Source: Botryococcus braunii
Lineage: Eukaryota; Chlorophyta; Trebouxiophyceae
Assembly: GCA_002005505.1 (NCBI GenBank)
Contig: KV908469.1
Span: 172,761-223,391 of the forward strand
DNA length: 50,631 nucleotides
Direction of reading: 5' to 3'
Shown: piece after piece, positions 38,134-50,631 of the stretch
How positions within the stretch are numbered: position 1 is the first letter of the stretch
Layout: the number at the start of each line of letters is the position of its first letter
The notes under the pieces: generated by a model
The model's input: the letters and a program-made list of their open reading frames with translations, nothing else
What the model was told of the DNA's origin: nothing
Databases searched by the model: none
Made by a program: the position numbers and the translations under genes

Positions 38134-38397
38134 GTGTATATCAAATCTTTGTGTCCTAGCGCCTGCATGCGGGTTAAACAGCAAGTCGAATTGGGAAGCT
38201 CAATATTCTTCTGTTTCACGCCTATTTGTAGGAACTACAATGCCACCAGCGTCTATGAACCTTGGACAACAGTACTCTTTCAAGCTAGCAAGATGGTCTC
38301 CACAATGGCTGGAGTTAAAGGCATCACCGCGTTTATGTTTGCCGTGCCAAATCGAGAAACTCGCGTTTCATTTTTTTCACCACATGAGGAGAAGCAA
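38134..38397 (+). CDS. Orphan diverged domain-like exon
   Basis: The frame reads CMRVKQQVELGSSIFFCFTP, NATSVYEPWTTVLFQAS, FMFAVPNRETRVSFFSPHEE and KQ before GTGATC. It lines up with the domain exons: the V-Q-x-G strand, the S-W-x-T-x-x strand and the PIPN...TFRS end, including a phase-0 donor. No acceptor in the required phase 1 is clear upstream, and no hinge or tail exon is seen beside it. It may be a decayed seventh module or part of another gene. Confidence 0.4.
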
Positions 38398-38414
38398 GTG
38401 ATCACTTGCTTCTC
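38389..38414. repeat. Perfect 26-bp palindrome
   Basis: Half site GAGAAGCAAGTGA, followed directly by its exact reverse complement. It overlaps the putative donor of the orphan exon. Confidence 0.95.
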
Positions 38415-38699
38415 AATCAATAGGAATCCAAGTGGCCAGAAAGTTCATTGTTGTCTTAAAATCAACCCAAACAATCCCAACTTCGGCCGCTGTATCACAT
38501 GCGGTCATTGCATCTTCAGGAGTCTGGTGGCCATGCATGACTCATATGACTCCTTTGTCTTCTGTACTTCTCAGTCTTGCAATTCCAGTGTTTGTCGACA
38601 GGTACCTCTGCTTTATGCTGTGCTTGTCAGTTTGCTAGTCTCTCACCTCATCGTCCCCTTGGGGATGGGTATATCTCATATTTCCTCCAATTGAACATC

Positions 38700-39420
38700 T
38701 ACTTGAGCATGATGTCACGTCTTGCATTGAAAGTGAAGGTGCTGTGAGTCAAGACGGAGTCGTTCTGTCAGCAACAAAGTATGTTTAGGGTTTTACGCAG
38801 CTGAGAGTACACTTCTCAGAATTGCAATTGTTTTGTCGTGGACACACCGCGAGCCGACTACTCAGGGGTAAGAATTTAGGCCGAAAATTTCTATGGGAGG
38901 GTGGGGCAGACAGCCATATAGCATTGTTGATTTATGGGTCATGGGACATTAATCGTCAGAACGGCGGCAGCATTCAGCAGAGAGTTGCCTGTGGAAGTTT
39001 GTGCCTGCCTGCCATGGGGGGGGGGGGGGGGACTATTTGTATTAATATGAGAGGGAGTTGAAGCCAGTCAAGCTCGTCACAGCATTGACTTGCAGACGTT
39101 CATCAAAGCCTTGAGGGAATGGTCTGTGACTGAAAAGTACCCAACGGGACACCTAGGTCTGCATTATCCAACACCAGCTGTGTGCATAGTAGGGACCACC
39201 CCACACCATAAGCGGATGTGTAATACCCCTGAGCTGCTCTTCAGTACTCATATCGATCACTGACAGCTTCTCAAGCAGGTGGTGTGCAATCCTTCACACA
39301 CAACTGTAGCCCATGCACATGTGAAGCCTCCCTTGCCTCCTCTGCGCGATTGAAGTCACTCACTCGGGGAGCCACAACGGTAGTTTACTTGGTGTAGCAA
39401 ATCTACTTTTAATCAATGTG
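38700..39420 (+). other. Unassigned intergenic or intronic sequence
   Basis: No convincing frame or repeat apart from a poly(G) run at 39018-39031. Nothing identifiable. Confidence 0.5.
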
Positions 39421-39506
39421 GTCCTCTTCACCCCCAAACACTTCAAAACACACTCTTCAAGCACATGCAAGGTTGAACTTCGTTCTGGAGTGAAGCGCGT
39501 GTTTGT

Positions 39507-39716
39507 TTGTTTACAGTACTGTGCGTCAATCTGCTGGGGGCGACCAGTATCAATCTCAGCCACCGTCTCTGCACGGATGGACAATGCAAAATTTCTGACC
39601 CAACTGGATGCTGCGTACATCAATTAGTCAGGTTGCTGTGCAAATTCGGTTGCAGATGCTCTTCAAAACGAGAGCCAGCCACAGGAAAACCCACCCTCAA
39701 ATTCAAATGTCAGTGA
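39507..39716 (+). other. Short Cys-rich open frame
   Basis: A frame following TTTACAG reads LCTDGQCKISDPTGCC and CKFGCRCSSKREP, then stops. An overlapping frame reads YCASICWGRPVSIS. Nine or so cysteines in 69 codons is unusual, but there is no recognised family and no neighbour in the right phase. It could be a last exon or chance. Between 39720 and 40540 nothing is recognised. Confidence 0.25.
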
Positions 39717-40539
39717 CCTGATGAGCGGTGTTCGTTCCAAACTGATCATAAGGTTATCTCCTCGCCAATACAAGACGCGCAACACTATGTACACGTATAC
39801 TACTATACGTAGTAGTCCACTTGGAAACCAATTTGACAAAGCCTGTCCTCTCTGGTGACTTGGCAGTAATTAGTGCCTTAATCACGGCTCTGCAAGCCAG
39901 TAAAAGGGCGTGCATGCTGTTTGCAAGATTCTGTTTCTCGAGAACAGCCGGAATGGTTACCCCACGTGGGCACGTGCACGTGACGGCTTAAGGTAATGAA
40001 CCACGAGAATAACGTGTACATGAGCGCAATGAACAATAACAATCAAATATCGGGGTATCGTCTTTTGTAGTGGTTGTCAACAATCAAACACACATATCGT
40101 CTTAACAAGAAAGCTTTCAGTAATGGAGTGCAAAGATTGATGAGCCTGGAAGCCTGGTAAGCGTGTACACACGAGTGTAGCTGTGCCTTCAGCCCTGCCT
40201 GTCACAGTGAGCTGCCTTGATTAGAGGCATGCCAAGCACGGGTACCTGTAGCAGGCACCAAAATTTCATGACGTAACAATGCAATATAAAATATTGCACA
40301 ATACAAAATACAATATCGCATATGTGCATGTTCAGGTGTTGTGAGACTCTTGGCGAGTCCGCCGGCATGACTGTCCGACTGTGCATGACAGACAGTGCGT
40401 AGAAACTTTTGGTGAGACTGTCACTCAGCTGGCAGGACTGACCCGCCGACTGTGCGCCAGAGGGAGAAGAAGAAGTTTAGCCAGAAGTGGTTGCTGAACT
40501 GGAGGGAGCTCGCTGCAGCTGAGTACGCTTGTGCAGGGA

Positions 40540-40960
40540 TCATCCCAGCATGGTCGTCACATCGGGAAACTGAAAGTTCTTTAATCGGTCCCACATGTCG
40601 CTGGTGAGTGTCCCGTCGCTTGCGGGCTCCGATTCCGGCGTGGTCGCAGGGTTCCCTGCCGCGTCGTCGCTGCCTGTACCAGAAGCTTCCGGAACGGAGG
40701 CCGGCTGATCGGGAAGACTGGCAGGTAGACTCGGCACCTCTTCGGTCCCCGGCGCCGTTATGGGTATGGCGACAAATGCGCTGATCCAGTGGGTTCGAAG
40801 GCAGTTTGCTGGGAGGCTTTTGTAAATCGGTGGCGGCCGTCGTTGGTTCGTCGGCTGGAGGCAAGGGCAGTGCCGCAGACCGGGGCGCTGGGGGCGGTCT
40901 CTGGATACCGCAGACCGATTGGATAGGAGCCACCTCGCAGTACACGCTGCACACACGCAC
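40540..40960 (-). CDS. Candidate C-terminal exon(s) of a minus-strand gene
   Basis: The frame ISAFVAIPITAPGTEEVPSL continues through a Pro/Ser/Glu-rich stretch to TLTSDMWDRLKNFQFPDVTT and a stop at 40540. Upstream, another frame reads VYCEVAPIQSVCGIQRPPPA and then LPLPPADEPTTAATD, a hinge-like segment beginning with two Cys after a GTGCAG acceptor. A frame change near 40785 is needed to join them, so there is either an intron or a frameshift. A link with the domain-like exon at 42221-41990 is inferred from strand and order only. Confidence 0.35.
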
Positions 40961-41052
40961 CCCCCCGCCCCAACATTTGTTGGAAAATCGGCCGCCGTTG
41001 TCCCACCCCTTCGTCCATTGCCGCCTTCATTTCAACCCAGCTTCTTCATCCC

Positions 41053-41740
41053 TGCAATAAGCTGCAGTCTTAGCAGTCTATGCAGGGAACAGTACCACAC
41101 ATGGATCAGTCGTACCAAACAAGGACGACTGCTCAAGTACTGGAGTCTGCGAAACAACAGATCTACCAGAAAGTCTGTGATACTATCACTTAAACACTGA
41201 CGCAGGAGGACTTACATAATTTGCCTCCCTTAGCCGTCATCGTCAAGCACTTTTGCCGCAACTCATGCGGAATGTCCCGCTATCCATGCGAATCCCGTCG
41301 TACCATTCAAGCATCGTCAGAAGTACTGACCGCTAAGACGGATTACCGCATCCGACCAGCCCTCGAATGTCATTAACGACTCGATCAATGCAAATGACGT
41401 CCGTAGGACTACTCAGAGTCTGGAACGAACACTAAGGTAGCAGTTGGTGCCTAAGGTGATCCGGATACAACACCATTTGAACTTCCTTGCCCGAATCTAC
41501 CCGTTATACCTTAACCAGTGTCCGAATCATCCGAATCACTCCGTAAACAACCCTATAAACACTAACACAGGGTTTACAGGTACCACGTACCTCAATATAT
41601 GTCTCATGAGTGACACCTTAGTCAGATGACTAAGGTCAGTGACCATTATGTTTGCACCAGTCACGTCACTTCACAAATACACACAATCACAGTTGGAATT
41701 TTCCAACTTAGCAATTCTCCACTGAGCCCCAAGGGGGCCC
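41053..41740 (-). mobile_element. Copia-type 3' LTR with polypurine tract
   Basis: On the minus strand the piece 41713-41053 (661 bp) starts TGCTAAGTTGG and ends GCTTATTGCA, that is TG...CA. It is preceded by GGGGCTCAGTGGAGAAT, the classic copia polypurine-tract context. The internal region and 5' LTR are not seen, so this is a truncated element. It lies in what would be an intron of the candidate minus-strand gene. Confidence 0.55.
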
Positions 41741-41867
41741 ATTTTACAACAACATACTTTTTAAATCGCTTGTGCTACTAGCAGGTGTGGCTTAGTCGAG
41801 GATGCACGCACACGGTGTCTTGGTCCTGCATTGTGAGACGCGTCAATTTGTTTTGTAAGGGAGGCAA

Positions 41868-41915
41868 ATGTGTGTGTGCGTGTGTGGGGTGTGTGTGTGT
41901 GTGTGTGTGTGTGTT
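41868..41915. repeat. (GT)n microsatellite
   Basis: About 45 bases of GT with one GGGG interruption, just downstream (minus sense) of the candidate exon 42221-41990. Confidence 0.93.
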
Positions 41916-41989
41916 TTTGTTCGGATGCATGACGGTGTAAAGGGTCTTGTTCATTCGGTTTTCATGTGGGTGAGCAGTGGACGTGAGAC

Positions 41990-42221
41990 CGGGGGCCAAC
42001 CAGTAGTAGAGGGTGAAGTTGAAAGCGCAGGCCCCGTTGGCACTGAGCACGTCAAAGGTGGGCACGCCCTGCAGCTGCGAGCTGAACTGGCCACCTGTGC
42101 AGGGATCTCGGGTGGCGCTCTGGTTGATTAGGACTATCCACCACTGCTCCCAACTGGTGAAGGTGGAGTTGACCGTGTTGTTTACGTTCCGTCCCACCGA
42201 CACGAACTCGTTTGCCCTGCC
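41990..42221 (-). CDS. Candidate domain exon of a minus-strand wall-protein-like gene
   Basis: After an ACGGCAG acceptor the frame reads GRANEFVSVGRNVNNTVNST, then SWEQWWIVLINQSATRDPC, SSQLQGVPTFDVLSANG and ACAFNFTLYYWLAP before GGTCTC. There are several N-glycosylation sequons (NNT, NST, NQS, NFT), and the order of strands is like the domain exons of gene copy 2 (SWQTIIS..., TFRSRQ), but similarity is weak. It is probably a secreted protein exon. From 42285 to 43490 I see no further gene. Confidence 0.4.
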
Positions 42222-43498
42222 CTGCCGTACAATCTCACAAAAAGTTTTCCGACAAGTCATTCGTGGATTTAAATACTCCATCCCTTCACAGTATACTCCA
42301 TCCCCTCAAAGTAGACCCATGCCCTCACAGTATTTTCCATCCCCTCCATTCATACGCCCCCCTTCCATGCTTTGCCCTAGCCACAGGCTACCCCGCCGAC
42401 CCCACCGACGACGCCACCCCTCCCTTTGTCTCACTGCTTACTTCTGCGTCCTCTTCATTCTGTAAAGGCTCTGGAGTCCAGACAGAGTCTGGACTGGTAA
42501 GCCCCCCCCCCCCTCTTTCCGTCCAAAGACTGTCGCGGTCACAGTCTGTGGCATCCTTAGGTGGGTTTGTGTGTGCAGTTTAGAGGTGGGGGGTTCGGGG
42601 AGGAGAGGGGCTACAGCCAGGCTTCGCAACTGTAAAGCAGGCAAAACCCAACTGCTGACACACCTTTAATTTTAAACCCTTAACTCTGAACACCAGTCCT
42701 GTACAATCAAGCAGGCAGACCGTAACATCCGCCTAATGAGTTTGGCTGCACTGGTACTTGGAAGGTGTCATAGCCTCGGTTGATGGCAAGGATGTTGATG
42801 TCGGAATCCTAGTCATATAAACCTGCCAGCCTGTTGATCTGCAATCCTCGCCGCATCCCACTACTGAGTACCCCTTCAGACGTCACTCTGCCCAAACTCA
42901 GGAGTATGCAAGTACTCCCAAACTCATTCGATGGCAAGAGTCCAGGGACAAACCCAACATCTTGATCTGTATACTGCTTGTCACCCTTCTCCTTCACTTG
43001 TCTGCTCTGGAATCCTTTCCCACAGTACCTATTCTGCGTCTGAGTTGCCATCAAGGGGGGGGGGGGGGGGGGAGGGCAGGGGCCCTCCACTTGTTTGCTC
43101 GAGAATTCTTTTCAACAAGTCCCTATTCTGCTCCCTAGTTGCCACCCCGCCCTGCTACACTCGTTTATAATCAAGAGTGAAGCCTATCCTAACCGCACAC
43201 CAGAAATCCACACTCGTTTCTCCAGCAAAAATTCCACTAACCACATCTTCTTTACCCTATTTTGCCGCCATCCTCCTGCGTTCGCCTCCTCCAGAGCAGC
43301 TCGCACCAAATTTGCACCAAACCCACTGACTGCAGGCCCCCTCTCTTTGCGTTTGTTTGCATTTTGCCTCCAGCTCAGACATGCCCTGTCCTGAGTTTGC
43401 TGTACTGCTGATTGGCTGTTCTCATTGCAATACTTGTACATGCAAACAAAAATGTTCTTTATGCTGCCACCCCCTCCCAAGCATCTGGCCAAAGTACA

Positions 43499-43645
43499 CT
43501 CTCTCGACATGCAAAGACTTGTGGAGGCACATGCAATAGTTGGCGTACCTCGTGAACTTGCAAGGCCATGGGAAGGCACATGCAATAGATGACATATTCT
43601 CTCAACATGCGGGACCATGTGGAGGCACGTGCAAGACAAAAATGG
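43499..43645 (+). repeat. Tandem repeat, three units of about 48 bp
   Basis: Units start CTCTCGACATGCAAAG, CTCGTGAACTTGCAAG and CTCTCAACATGCGGG, and each contains GAGGCACATGCAA or a close variant. Confidence 0.85.
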
Positions 43646-44034
43646 TAGCCCAAGGGGAAGAGCTGATTACTGGGAATCATTGCCTTCACAAGCATGGATC
43701 TGTTTGTGATTTGGGAAGGAGGGGGTGGGAGAGTGGGGTGCATGGAGGTCAGCAAGTGCGGACAGGAAGGTGCCTGTCGAGCATTGTCTTGTGGACTCAG
43801 GAATCATTCAAAGGGGCTTCGAGGTATCGTTTGGGAGGGAGGAAGGGAAAGAAGCTATGGTCAATTTAGTCTGACACTGTATCGCAAGCGCTAATGCTGA
43901 TCAGGCAGCAATGGTTGTGGATAGGAGGCAACAGGGCGGGGGGTAGAGAGGCAGGGTGCAAGACCCAAGGGGGGTCCGCCGTCCCTTTTCTAAGTCATCA
44001 CCAGAGCACAAAGGCAGGGAGGGAGAAGCAGACG

Positions 44035-44260
44035 AAAGGAGGGCGTTGCCTGTTGATGTCGGATGGGGAAGGGGGAGGGAGGGGCGAAGGGATGGAGGGG
44101 AGAGAGCGGCGTTGCCTGATGATGTTAGATGGGGGAGATGGGAGGGGGAAGAGAGCAGTACAGAGGGATGGACGCACAAAAGGAGTGTGTTGAGTAATGA
44201 TGCTGGATGGAATAAGAGGGAGGGAAGAAGGGAGGAAGGTTGCCTGATAAAGATCGGAAA
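44035..44260 (+). repeat. Degenerate tandem repeat of about 65 bp
   Basis: GTTGCCTGATGATGTTAGAT and variants recur at about 44044, 44112 and 44185, with a partial one at 44239, separated by purine-rich GGGAGG stretches. Confidence 0.75.
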
Positions 44261-44269
44261 CGGGCACGT

Positions 44270-46950
<2,681 letters not shown>

Positions 46951-47686
46951 CCTTCTCAGAACATTCCTCATCCCTTTGACAAATCAACAAGTACTGAAGC
47001 TCAGATATTCCGGCTGGTACTGAAAATGTCGTGGAGTCATGATCGTATTGTAGCGTAAAGGTTCAGGCTGATATTCAACCTCACGAATTGCAGATTTCTT
47101 TATCCTCCTTCTTTACCCTCAAATGCATATCCAAACAAATATATGGAAATGCCCCCGTGTTTAGGGCCTGGATTAGGCTGAAAGATAGGTCAGGGTAATC
47201 ATTCATAAAGTGGTCAGGCCTTGATATCGTGGACGCGTGTTAACCGGTGCTCCCCTACCTTAACGCAGTATCAAAGGGGGCAATTGACCTTTAAAAATAA
47301 CCCCTTTGAAACCAATTCCTCAGTCATGGATGTGCGCGGTGGAATGTCCACGTCCCTTCTCTAGCAGAAGTTAGCATGTTGCAACTCCGAGTGGGCCATC
47401 TCCAGAATTCTCCAAAAACCTCAAAACTTGTACGCCTTGGTCAAATAATATGCTGAACTCAAGGTGGCAGCCCAAGTACTGGATTGGTTGAAATATAGAC
47501 GACCCACCGTGCGGCTGCTCGACCGAAACCCTTTGCTGAAGGGAGCAACATCTACTGAGCAATAAGTGGCGATAGGAATTACATCATTTACATTCAAGTC
47601 TAAGATGTCAAATTGAATGCTTACCATTGAGACGAAATGCGAAGAGCTCCACTGACAGCTCTTCATCAGTGGCGTTTGAGCGAAGT

Positions 47687-48030
47687 CCACCCCATCAAGC
47701 AATGCACTTGGTCCGGGGGGCTGTTGAGACACTCTGTGGATTCTTGGATTACGGGCTTCGAGATTTGGAGTCTGATGTCTCGGGGCAGGCTTCTGTATGG
47801 GGTTTCGAGTTTTCTGGGTGACGCCGGTAGCCTGCGACTCGCGAGTCGTGAGGAAGGCAGCGAGCTGCGATTTGAATCCGTCAGAAACCGTAACGTACTG
47901 CTGACGATCCCTCGTTTGAATGCAAGCGTTCGTACAACATTGGGAACCTGTAGAGTACCCATACCGTCCGGTACAATTCCTTGAGACTGGTGTCCGGCCC
48001 TGCCAATGGACGTCAATGAGGAAAAGGAAG
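47687..48030. repeat. Spacer block between gene copies 3 and 4
   Basis: Same block as 3762-4096 in the same orientation, about 90% alike by eye. Here it joins directly to the CCCTGGG-rich block at 48030, lacking the 3.77-kb insertion, and joins copy 3's upstream block at 47690. It is the compact form of the divergent spacer. Confidence 0.65.
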
Positions 48031-48340
48031 CTGGGGAAGGACACGGGGGCCCCCAATACCCAATAGTATGCGAGCGAGTGAAGTTTTTATCTCCATACTA
48101 GATTGTGAGGGTTTGGGGAGGGTTTCGGTACTTGAGGTCAGAACTTTGCCAGGGTTTTCGTAGGGTGAGAAGTGAGCAGCCCAGGGTTTCATTCGGGGTT
48201 GCGGCAAGGGTAACAGCTGGGGGTTCGGCGTACATATCCGTACAGACACAAACGGTGTCGTACGGAACCATACTGCTGATGTTGGTCGGGCAAGTTCCCT
48301 CGGTTAAATGCAGGCGTGCGTTAGCATTACCACACGGTTT
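48031..48340. repeat. CCCTGGG-rich block and empty insertion sites
   Basis: Third copy of the block at 7822-8082/12627-12688. It holds the uninterrupted LINE target (TTCGG at 48224-48228) and the uninterrupted recombinase-element target (CAAGTTCCCTCG at 48291-48302), only about 70 bases apart. Confidence 0.8.
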
Positions 48341-48439
48341 CTGAAAGAATTTCAAATCGACAGCTCGCAGGATGTCAGTGCCCCACATATAAAACTCGAC
48401 GACCCATACACAAGTCTGCCTTGACACCAGAGTTCATAA

Positions 48440-49234
48440 GTACGCAATCCAATATGTGTTTTAGAAGCCTCTCGAAGGAATATTATTGCGTTTTGGGGTG
48501 GACTCCTCTCAAACGTCAACAGTGAAGAGCTGTTAGTGGACCTCTGCGCAGTTCGTCTCTATGGTAGCCTTTCACTCTTATTCTCTTTCGTGCAAATTAT
48601 GAAGCTCCCCTCGTCCCGTATTGTTCAGAAGATGCTGCTCCCTCCCCCTCTGGATAGTCGGTCGAGCAGCCGTGTGCTGGGTCGTCTGTACTGGAACCAA
48701 CTCAATTCTCGGGCTGCCACCCATGAAATCGTGTACTGGCCAATATACGATTACCGAGGAGAACAAATCATTTTTCGACATTTGGGGAGAAATCTGGGGG
48801 ATGGGGCACCTGAAGTTGCAAGGGGCTAAATCGTTGTTCAGAGAAGGAATGTGGACGGTCCACTGCGCAGATTCATGAGTGATGATTTGGTCCAGGGGCT
48901 ATCTTTTCAGGATCAATTGCCTCATTTGACAGGGCCGTGGGGTACGGGAGCTCTGGGGAACGCTCGTCCTTGTTACCAAGGACGGACCACTTCACCCTGA
49001 CCTATCTTTCGACCTGTTCCAGGCCCTACACACTGAGATCCTTCCAAAATCCATTTGGATTGACATGCATCCCGAGGGAGAAGAAGGAGGAAAAATGATT
49101 CTGCACTTCCTCGTGGTCCTTGTTTTGGCGGCATTAAGCAATACGCTGCAATGCAAAAACAACTTCAAGATATTTCATGTGCCAGCTGGAATATCTGAGC
49201 ATCGTGTTCATTGGTTTGTCTAAACATACCTAGG
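48440..49234 (+). other. Conserved upstream block of gene copy 4
   Basis: Counterpart of 20990-21730. The 107-codon frame of the other copies is broken here near 48725. A small frame at 49095-49223 starts MILHFLVVLVLAALSNTLQC, signal-peptide-like, but is only about 42 codons and differs in copy 2. The block is taken as promoter and leader. Confidence 0.4.
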
Positions 49235-49853
49235 ATGAAGCATGCTCTGAGAGGACAAGGGATATGTGTGCAGGAGCTATTGATACAAGTGCTGTGGCTG
49301 GTCATGTGCTTTGCTCCCAATGTTGCAGCCCAGAACCTGCCCATTATTGCAGATGCGGCAAGATACGCCGTCACATCCGTGGGAGGCAGTAACCCTGTTG
49401 CCCCAAAGATATATGCATATGCTTCGGCAGACAGTATCTTGGCCAAGGAAGATGCAAGTGTCCGAGAAGATCCTATCCGAGTCGGTGAGGCATCTGGTGA
49501 GGGGCCCACCACTCTGCCAGGGCAGAGTACCGCAGATGCGCCCGAAGTTCCTGCAACTTCACCTGACGTGGAGGTGTCTAGAGTTCAAATAGTCCTGTCA
49601 CCACCACCGCCTCCACCATCTCCGCCATCACTTCAACCGCCTCCACCACCACCTCGATCGCCTCCACCACCTCTGGGACCTCCACCACCACCTCGCCCGC
49701 CTCCACCACCCCGATCGCCTCCACCACCACCTCGACCGCCTCCACCACCTCGACCGCCTCCACCACCACCTCGTCCGCCGCCACCGCCTCCAAGGCCCCC
49801 ACCGCCACCATCACCACCTCCACTCCCCGCAAGAGGCTGCTATGATTACCCAG
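49235..49853 (+). CDS. Gene copy 4: first exon with intact signal peptide and hinge (partial gene)
   Basis: The ATG at 49235 opens MKHALRGQGICVQELL, then a hydrophobic stretch LWLVMCFAPNVAA ending in a cleavable-looking AQ, the best signal peptide of the four copies. An acidic Ala/Ser-rich region and a long PPPPPPRPP hinge follow, ending ARGCYDYP before GTGAGT. The 206 complete codons plus one base keep phase 1. The domain exon lies beyond the window: the intron is cut off at 50631 within its (CA)n tract. Confidence 0.75.
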
Positions 49854-50339
49854 GTGAGTTTTTGCTTTTGCAAGGTGACTTAAACAAACATCAGCCGGGC
49901 TTCCAGGTGATCCGCATGAACTGAATTGAGATCTTGATGAGCCTCAAACTTCCAACAGAACGTACAATAAGTTAGTCCTCTTGTTTCGACCAGAGTGTGG
50001 AAAAACGCAGGGACTCTTGATGGTGCGAACTCAAAGTTGGAGCCTGATTTTGGTAGGAGCCGAGTACCCTACAGGGGAACAGAATCTGTTGGAAGCTAAG
50101 GATGGAGCGGTTTGAAAGAAGGAGGGAGCTTTTGAGGGTGGAATTAGAGTTTTCGAGCTCGTTCATTGGGACGGCCACTGCGGGCGCTTCACTCCGCTCT
50201 AAACAGGAACCTAACGCAAACCTCCTAGGGTTCAAGTTTGCCGCAAATCAATGCGTGGACAAACGTGGGAAGGGCACATACAGACGAATAGCTTTCGATC
50301 TATAGATAAATAAATAGAGATGGCCGGGATGGGTACAAG

Positions 50340-50425
50340 AACAAGGAGAGGGGGGGAGAGAGAAGGACAGAGGGAGAGAGAGAGTGAGAGTGAGAGTGAG
50401 AGTTAGAGAGAAAGAGAGAGAGAGT

Positions 50426-50478
<53 letters not shown>

Positions 50479-50596
50479 TGTGTGTGAGAGAGAGGGGGGA
50501 GGGAGGGGAGGGGGCGTGGGGAGAGGGAGAGGGAGAGAGTCCCACAGTACCCGAAAGCACACATGTACACATTCAGTCACACTTCAACTCACGCTT

Positions 50597-50631
<35 letters not shown>
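50340..50631. repeat. (GA)n and (CA)n microsatellites in intron 1 of copy 4
   Basis: GA-rich 50346-50500 with GAGT interruptions, then (CA)n from 50599 to the window end. Same positions and sense-strand order as in copies 1-3. Confidence 0.95.

Overview
This is nuclear DNA of a complex eukaryote, most likely a green-lineage alga. A charophyte such as Chara is my first guess and a volvocine alga the alternative; the sequence alone does not settle it. The clues are interrupted genes with GT-AG introns, secreted proline-rich (extensin/pherophorin-style) wall proteins, a DIRS-type tyrosine-recombinase retrotransposon whose recombinase runs antisense to its reverse-transcriptase region (as I recall for Volvox kangaroo), an L1-type LINE, huge CT/GA and GT/CA microsatellites, and a 525-base run of N. 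There is no prokaryotic gene organisation.

The central object is one gene on the + strand, about 21.76-37.37 kb. I reconstruct it by hand as 18 or 19 exons in six repeated modules. Each module is a proline-rich hinge exon, a ~106-residue beta-sandwich-like domain exon (hallmark NSWQTIIS ... TFRSRQ) and a tiny 31-46 nt tail exon (D...FWY.N). Intron phases repeat as 1, 0, 1 in every module, so modules and single hinge exons are frame-neutral cassettes. The product should be a secreted, extracellular modular wall or matrix glycoprotein.

The 5' end of this gene exists in four copies arranged as two divergent (head-to-head) pairs: copy 1 (-, 0.13-2.2 kb, runs off the left edge) with copy 2 (+, the full gene), and copy 3 (-, 46.9-44.6 kb, damaged) with copy 4 (+, 49.2 kb, runs off the right edge). 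The first pair is a large, nearly identical inverted repeat. Its + arm was later split by two elements: a LINE (8083-12621, 5-bp target duplication) and the recombinase retrotransposon (12689-20836, no target duplication). The uninterrupted arm and the second pair hold the corresponding empty sites.

The spacer of the first pair (4.1-7.86 kb) holds a hAT-like transposase remnant, short palindrome arrays and long CT/GA tracts. From 37.4 to 44.3 kb there is weaker material: one orphan domain-like exon, two candidate exons of another gene on the - strand, a copia-type 3' LTR and small tandem repeats. All splice sites and families are inferred by eye from translation, frame and motif.
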